This document shows, piece after piece, positions 49,601 to 58,600 of a DNA stretch of 64,000 bases (position 1 is its first letter; each line of letters begins with the position of its first letter). This DNA is from Homalodisca vitripennis. Its lineage: Eukaryota; Arthropoda; Insecta; Hemiptera; Cicadellidae. Under the pieces are notes generated by a model. That model did no database searches. It saw only the letters and a list, made by a program, of their open reading frames with translations, and had not been told where the DNA came from. The translations under genes and the position numbers were made by a program. The stretch covers positions 4,181,001 through 4,245,000 of the forward strand of contig NC_060214.1 in NCBI RefSeq assembly GCF_021130785.1, in the 5' to 3' direction.

Positions 49601-52600
49601 GGATTATGATAATTGTATGTGTAATAATTGATAGAAAGTTGGCTTTCTATCAATTATTACTAATCATATAAACTCATTTAAAGGTAGTAAAATACTCAAC
49701 TAAAAATGTTTATGATTCGTTTTCTGAATTACTACAGCATAAAAACCATAGAGCCAGACCATAAAATGTCTTTTATGAGTGTTAGTCACTGTGGTAAAGA
49801 AGTCATAAGCGACTGCTGATAGAAGCTAGATTGCGTTATTGACCGTAGCAATGTTTCCTGACCATGTTATCTAGTTCATAATTAACTTTTTTACCTAGAT
49901 TCAACTTTTATAACTAACTTTGATGACTTTCTTACATTGCATTTAATGTACTACATATCGTTATAAAACAATGTTTTGAATAAAAATTAATTATTTAAAC
50001 TTACTTTGTTGATAGTATGATAACAAATTAAAAATTGTTACGTTTTGGTTTAACCAGTTAAATGTGTATTATCTTTTAAGCTTTCCATACACTATTGTGT
50101 CATTAATTTGCTTTCCGCTAGGAACAGATTACATTCTCAGGTTATAAATAACAAGTGCTAAACCTTGTTGGAGCTGAGTCTGTTTGAGCTTATCAATGCC
50201 AGATTCTGTCTACAGACATTAATACCAACTAGAAGCAAGCTTTAAATCCAGCAATCTGTCCATCTTATCCAAAATTCCAACTATTTAAAATAGATTTTGT
50301 TCCTGTCTACTTCGGATCGTCATGTTCTTAGTGTATTTATTGTAAAAAATTAAATCACTAATAAAATTTAGCTTCAGTAACTATATATTGCAAAAAAAAA
50401 ACAGAAGTATATGTAGTGGAAAATAATTTTATATATGTGATGTGTGTGTGTGTGTATTAATTTTTTAACAAGACGTAATGCGACATTTATACTTCAAAAT
50501 TAGTCAACTATATTTTAATTAAACTATCCCTCCCTACGCTATTTTGGAAAAAAAGTTCTCTATATAACATCAATAATTAGATCTATAGACAAGGGAGGAC
50601 TACTTCATTCCACATGTTGCGTAACTAACTTTACTGAGGCTGCATGTATAATTTCAAATCTATAGCTACATGTGTTACTAAGTCACATATTAAAAAAAAT
50701 GTCATTTTATTGTACTCAGTTTATCCACACATTTATTTATGTAACGATTTTCTTAGTGCCTTATACGACCAATTTTTAAAATTTCACTAATGCATAGCCA
50801 AATCTCATGGAGCGACCATCATTGAACTCGATGTTGCTTATATAGAAATAAAGCTTCGTGCAAAATTTCAAGTCTATAGGACACATTGTTCTAGGCTTCG
50901 CCTATGCTCAGCAAATAAATTATTATTATGTACACGGTGTAACAAAACTCTCTACACAAACTTAAGGATATTGTTACATGAACCAAGAGAAACCAAAATC
51001 GGGTGCAATCCCAACTATCTATTTTCTATCTCTTTTCATTTACTGTCTGTCTGTCTATATGTATGTAATTTATAGTTTTATTTCAGAAACCAGTGGAAAT
51101 AAAAAAAAAACACTAATTTGGTCCACTTATTTTTTTTGCAGTCTCAAACCAAGAAAAAATTATTATTACTATATTATATCACAATGAAGGAGGAGGAGCT
51201 CTTCTTATTGGAATATCAATTTTCTATTATTTTACAAAAGAAAACTCACAATTATCCAATAATTTATGTATTTTACCACGAGGCCTTTCGACATCAAAGT
51301 TGCCATCATTAGGTGTTGATTCATTTTATTCTTCTTCATTGTGCCTCGTGGTAAAATACACAAATTATTGGAGAATTGTGAGTTTTCTTTTGTAAAATAA
51401 TAGAAAATATTATATCACTTTTCAAGATGTCAGACTGTTGAAGTTTATAAAGCTTAATACCGTAGGAACTAATAATAAAAAACTTTTTAAAGAATAACAA
51501 AATTTCCTGCATGTTGTTACAAACATTTTGACACAAAAAACATTAAAATCTGACAAAAATAATGTGGATATAAGCTTTAACTGTTATAATGTATGGCAAA
51601 ATTGTCATTGTTGACATGTTAAAGGCATCATTAGTTGTGAACTACAATCGTTAAAAGATTATATCTTCATTATTTTGTTAACAGCATCATTAGCTGTGCA
51701 TTACAATTGTTAAAAGATTATATCTACATTATTTTTTTAACAGCATCATTAGCTGTGCATTATAATCATTAAAAGATTATATCTACATTATTTATAACCC
51801 ATTTTTATGACGTACATCTCAAAATGTTTTGTAATTAGATTTAGCAATACTAGAATACTAATTAATATTAAAACACTATTCTAAATGAACTCCCCTCCTT
51901 TAACAACATATAGCGCGTTTAAACTACCAGTGATGGCTAGTAAATGCCCACTTCCTGTTTCATCAGTGCTGGAAGTTAATTAATTGGGAATCATTCGCTG
52001 TTGCATACTGAAGAAGGCACTCTCAGTCCAGTAGTGGAGGAATACAGTGTGTTTATTTATTCATAGAGTACTATCCTCCCGAGCTTTCATCTCATTTAAA
52101 GAAGTTTTTCAACAACTTAAGATTTTAATCCATTTCAAGCCTTGAAACTCCCGCTGTGATTGAAGACATCAGGTAAGACAAGTAATTTTAAGGAAGAAGT
52201 GGATAAATTCTTTCAATATGTGATCCTACTTTGGTACTAAAACACATTACTTTGAAGACCAATAGAAAGTCATACATATTTACCATTAACTGAACTTTTG
52301 AAAACTGATCTAACAACATTCATTTAAATTTACTTTAAAAAAATTTGGACAGGGTGTTCACAAAAGGGCGTCACAAAATTCTGTGGGAGATGGTATTAAT
52401 CATGTCAAACGAAAAAGTCCAATAAATATAGGTCAAGAAATGTGTTATTTAGCCGCTAGCCTCATTTTGTACTTTTTATAAAAAAATAAATATCTCTAGA
52501 ACTTGAAGACTCTTGGAGCAATTGAAAAAAAGTTTTAAATAGTACTAAATGTTAATAAAACAATACTTTTCAATATGGTTTATTTTTTGGACAAATAAAA

Positions 52601-55600
52601 ATAAAAAATAAAAATTGAAAGACAGTTGGTATCTTGTAAAATTTTGCTAACCAATTTAAAACAGCTGATGCCAATCAAAAGACAAAATGTTTGTTGCTCC
52701 CAGCTTGTGCAAGCGTACCTTTAAAGTAGTTGCGTTCTCTTGTGCACTGAGGGATTTCGTTAAAACAAGAACTTTTGGAATTGTAATGAAATTGTGCAAA
52801 CAGTTGGTGTCTAGTACGTTTTTTTATAAATTTTGTTGTTACTTGACTTTAAATATTTTCAACAGACACCATTTTGTTAGTATTAAAGAAAATAACATAA
52901 TTATTTAGTTTAAATTTTACTCTTATCTATTCAAACCTATGTGACAAATTTTGTTTTCTTAGCTTAAATAGTTCTAGAGATAGTACTAAATGTTAATAAA
53001 ACAATACTTTCCAATATGGTCTATTTCATTCACAAAAATCAAAAAGAGAAAAAGGTCCCAGTACTAAGCCCTGTGGTACTCCTGCTATAACATTTAAAAA
53101 TTATGATTTTTTTACTTTTAGACAAACCATTAGCTTTCTTTCTTTTAAATAACATTCCAATAATTGTAATTCTTTGTTCAACCCCATAATGTTCTAACTT
53201 TTTAAACAATAAAGCATGAGAGATGGTGTCAAAAGTTTTACTCAAGTCGATTAAACTTGTACTGACATGTTTATCCTGAAATCCATTGAGAATAAATTTG
53301 ACTATTGCTTCTATTGCACTTATTGATAATAAAACATTCACTTTCGTGTAATAAATCAAAATTCTCCAATGTGTGCTTTCATTAGAAACAAAATTTTTCG
53401 AATACTTTAGAGGCATTGCCAAAATCTCCTGGTCTTCCCAGTATGGAGTCTAAGAATTCTTCAAAGTAAATCAAACTCTCTAGAGCATTAATGGTCATTG
53501 GGTCGACCAGCATTTTTCCACTGTTATCTGCCATCTTTAGTATAAGAGTATCATAATATGAGCTGATGTGGCCATCTGAAAATAAAAAGCTGGACACAAA
53601 GTATTCAATTTAATTTTGGCCAAAGCTATTCATTCTTTAGTATTAATACTTATTCAATACAATTTCTGTTATCTTCTTGCAATGTTTACTTAGTATCGTA
53701 TTCTTCATTATATTTGTGCTTTCAGAATTTGTTTTTCATTTCAGTATCTTTATGAGGACTTGCTTTAATGATTTAAATGTATTTGGAATTAGATATCACA
53801 GTATTCCTGTGGTTTATTTCATTATAATCAACATGTCTTATTATTAGATCATTGTTACAAAAGATTCAGAATCAGAATTTTTATTGCCGTTACAAATGTG
53901 GTATGCATGGCATCGTCATCTCATACAAAACAAAATTGTATTATAAAAGTAAAATATTCATAACTAAACTATGTTTGCTTCAATATGATCTATAACTTCA
54001 TCTAAACTGTATGCTGCTAGATTTACTAAGATATTTTTTAAGCATTTCTTAAACCTAAATAAAATCTAGACATTTAATATGATTTGGTAACATGTTATAA
54101 ATTTTAATACCTATCTCTACAAAACTATTTTTGGTACACTGGTAGGTACAGTAGTTTACTCTAAGATTAGAACAATTTCTAGTAAAGTAATTATGTATAG
54201 ATTTAACTGTTATTGTCTGCAAGTTATTTTTAACATACAGTAATACATCCAGAACAAATATATAGAAGGCACAGTCAACACCTCTAATTGTCTAAACAAA
54301 GGTTTGCAATGGGTTCTATTGTTTACATTACACATTATCCTAATAGCTCTCTTCTGCAATATCAAAAGTCTTTTGGTGTTAGGATCATTGCCCCATACAA
54401 TAACTCCATAGGACAAATGACTCTGGATGTGTGCATAGTATACTGCAGTTAATGTTTCAATATTTACAATTAATCTCAATCTTAACAACATAAAAAATGC
54501 CTTTTGCTAAATTTTTTACATAAAACTTCTATATGTCTGTTCCATTTCAGATTCTCTTGGAGGTGAACACCCAGAAACTTTACATTATCATGGTTAGGTT
54601 TATGTTGCAAACTAAAATTTAATCTCCTGAGTTTTCTCATGGTTTACACAGAGGACGTTCGCCCGCACACCAATCATTCACAATTGAGTTAGCGACTAAT
54701 AGAGAATCATTTACTACATTAAAAATTTTTACCATTCAGTAAGATTGCTAGGTCGTCTGCAAACATGTATGATCTTGTCACATTGTTATTTATGGAGGCT
54801 GGCAGGTCATTTACATAAATTATAAATAATACAGGTCCCAAAATGGATCCTTGTGGAACCCCTGCTGTAACTGCATTGTAATTGAGAAGAGCTTCCATTA
54901 AAAGCAACCATTTGATATCTCTCTTTGAGATATGATTTAAAAAAATTGTAAAGACAGATCATCAAAACCATAATACTTAAGTTTATCTAACAAAATTTCA
55001 TGATTTACCGTGTCGAAGGGCTTTAGACATGTCGAAGAACTTGCCTATGACCACTTTTTTATCATCTACACCATAAATACAGTTCTTCATAAATTTTACA
55101 ATAGCATTTAGTGTTCCTCTCTTAGGCCTAAAACCAAACTGACTATCTGATAACAATAGGTTACTTTTCAAAATACTGAATTACTTGCCTATTTATTATT
55201 ACCTCAAACACTTTTGAAACAATTGGAATTATCGAGACAGGTCTAAAACTCTTATGTTTCTTTCCGTGAACCTTTTTTTATACAGTGGTATAACCTTTGC
55301 CAGCTTAAGGCACCTTGGAAATGTACCACAATTAATACAAAGATTCAAGAGATAGGCTAGAGCTTTCGGCAATAAAAGGTGCAGCAAGTTTCAACAGCTC
55401 AGAATTAAAACCATACACATCCAGACATGAACTATTACTTAACAAATTAATAGCATCATACATCTGTTCAACCTTTACTTCAGTAATACTAAATTCACAG
55501 TTAGACACATTACAACTTAACTTACTTAAATAGTATGACATAGACTGACTAGAAAAAGGCACATTAGCAATGAGATCATTTACACTATTCACAAAAAAGT

Positions 55601-58600
55601 TTATTGAAATCACAAGCTGTTTAGACTACTTCCAACTTCTGTATACTTTAGACCTATCACTATTACTTATATTTTCATTAATAATAGACCACATAATTTT
55701 AGAGTTTATTTTTAGGCAGATGACACCCTCTCACAATTAAAACGTAGCTTACAACTTCTAACATCGCTTTTATAATTTCTTCTTTAATTTTCATATAACA
55801 TTCTTTAAAAGTAGGTTATGCCTGTAGACTTATACTGAGCATACATATATAAACAACTTTCCTTAAGTTCTTTGAGGTCTGTATTATACCAAGAGGGAAG
55901 TTTACAATAATCCCTAACAGCTGGTACATACTTAATAGGAAAAGCAATATTCACAATGTTCATAAAATTTATTTAAAAAATAGTCAAATTTATCATCCTA
56001 TGCTATTTAACTCATACAGAAGCAACCAGTTAATTTTACTAATTAGAGTGACAAAATACAATGAATTGATATAATCAATTGTTCTGACAATTTTAAAATC
56101 TTTTTGCTTAGAACTATTTACATTGGTTAGCCTACTATTTACATGACTGGTAACGTTATCTTTCCTTGGTAACAATTTGCATTTTAGAACAATCGCATGA
56201 TGGTCTGGACATAACCATAGGCTCCACTGCAGCATTCATTAGCAGCCTTGTGGTCAAAGCATTAGCTAGCTATGTCCTTGGAAAGATTAGATAAGCACTT
56301 CATGAGGTTAATGTAAAACACCACATTACATACTGGGGGGTTGTATACTGGAGATAAACAATTCAACCTTGAGTACAATTTTATGTGACTCACTTTCCTG
56401 GGAGCCACGTGTGGATAAACTCTCCAAAAAACTTAACTCTTGCCATTATGTTGTACAATGAACCAAACTCATTAATAATAGAGACTTTGCAAAACAGCCT
56501 TTTACTCCCGCTTTGAGTCTTGTCTTGGATATGAATCAATTGCAGAGCAAACCTACAGAAGGTACTAAGAATAGAAGAGATGCAAATGTTCAGTTTAGCT
56601 CTCCATTTCCGTTAGTGTAGCGTCTAAAAACTGAAACTGTCAAAGACTTGACGCCTAGAATCCGCTGTGCTTAGGGATTAACCCTCGAGCTGGCAGTTGA
56701 AATTTCCTCAAGTGGCAGGCCATTTTGAGGTGTTTTGAAGTAGTATTGGTTTTTATTTCTTTTTAAATATAATTTGATTATAAACCTATATGTATTCTAT
56801 ATCACTGTTTTCACAAGAAAATTTACTTTTTATTCATGGAAATAAAAACCCAAAAATATAAGAAATTTATCACTTTTTTTTTACTAAGTTTGTTTTCAAA
56901 AAATAAAAAAGGTATGTAAAAGTGGTGGGGGTGCACCTATAAAAGACATATTGTGTGAAAAAAATATTTCCAAAATACCCAAAATGTTGAAAATTTTTTA
57001 TAGTTTTAGAAAATGTATAGTTTTACTACACTTTTTTTAATTAAAACAATTATGAAATACTCTAAACTAGTACAATACGGCTAAATTCGTTGCTATGGAT
57101 ACGACTGTGTTACAAAAATTCATCAAAACCTTAATTATTACTCGAAAAATTCATAAAATACATTAAAAATAAGCCTATAAAAATAAATAAAGAAGCTTTA
57201 TATCATGATCATCGTATATGAAATTGATCCTAAAGCTAACTAAAACTATCACAACACTGCACATAGCCTAGAATACAAAATCTCACTAATATATTTTTTT
57301 CACATATATTTCTTCATAACATGACAAAATAAACTGATAAAACACAATATACGAGAATTTATACGCATAAATAAACACACTTATTACATAAAAACACTTA
57401 TTTCATGTAATAAACTTACGTTTTAGATGGACAAAGAATAACGCGACAGGGTAACAATACAACAACAATGGCCGACTGTTTACAAACAACTCTCGTTTTC
57501 AATATGTCATACTTAAATCATGGCATACAAAACAAAACAAAATACATCGATCAAATCAGCAACTATTTCTGATTCCAGTGGTATATGAATCATTGCAGTT
57601 TAGTTCGTGTATTGATTATAACAGATGTCAAACGGGCACGTGTCAAATCGACTGATTTTCAGGCGACTGCCACTACAGAAACATTAATATCGACTGATAA
57701 TCAGGCGACTGCCAGTTGTAGGGTTAAGTCTAAAACATTGTAGAACACTCAATTGTACACCTGACGAGACAATGAAAACACCTCTTCATCTGGATTACGT
57801 TGAATGGTTACTGGAAAACCAGACAGACCTCTTTTGAAGTCCAGGTGAATCTGATGTTGAACGATGCAGAGTCTTCATCACCAATTATTTTTTGGAACTC
57901 TTCAGACGGACGTGTACTCCAGCTTCCAGGAATCAAGTCTGTGACTGTGCCAGATTTCAGATGATGTACTATGTGAAAGGTAAAATGAAACTAAACTCAA
58001 CATTTGCATCAAATCAAACCCTTCCCACCACAGTTACGTTATGAATAAAAAAATGAATATTAAGGCCACGGAACAGTTGCAGTTAAACCTTTAGGGAACT
58101 GAGTGTTCTCTCTATCTTTCAAAACATTGACAATATTGAAAAGAAAACATTTTTGATGTAATAGTTAATACATGTTAAACAGTTAATAATGCTCTCACCT
58201 GTAACCTAATATTGTTTATGTTTTCTGAAATCTATCCGAGTCCAAAGTTTATTAAAACCTATCTTTAGGGAAATTTACTATTTAGCAGTTTTATTTTATT
58301 ACAATTGTACAAGGAAGCATTGTACATAAATGCCCTCTCAGTTTTGCTTAAGAAAACTTCAGAAAAATACCTCGAAAGAAATTTCTCAAAAACTTGGTTC
58401 TCCAACCAGAGCCACTGGCTACTACTCTACTAAGGAAGTCATAGAATTGAGAATAAGTGTACCACGAATTGATAAGATATCTATAATTATATCATGACCA
58501 TTCAGTATGAATTGTAATGATGAAAATTCTAAACTTAATGTTTTAAAAAACACAAAATTTTCTATTGTCTATTCCTCTGGTGTTTACAGACGAATTCAAA

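Noticed and set aside
57785..57990. Possible coding exon (three protein-like frames)
   Set aside because: No consistent acceptor and donor, the frames contradict each other, and no family could be named.
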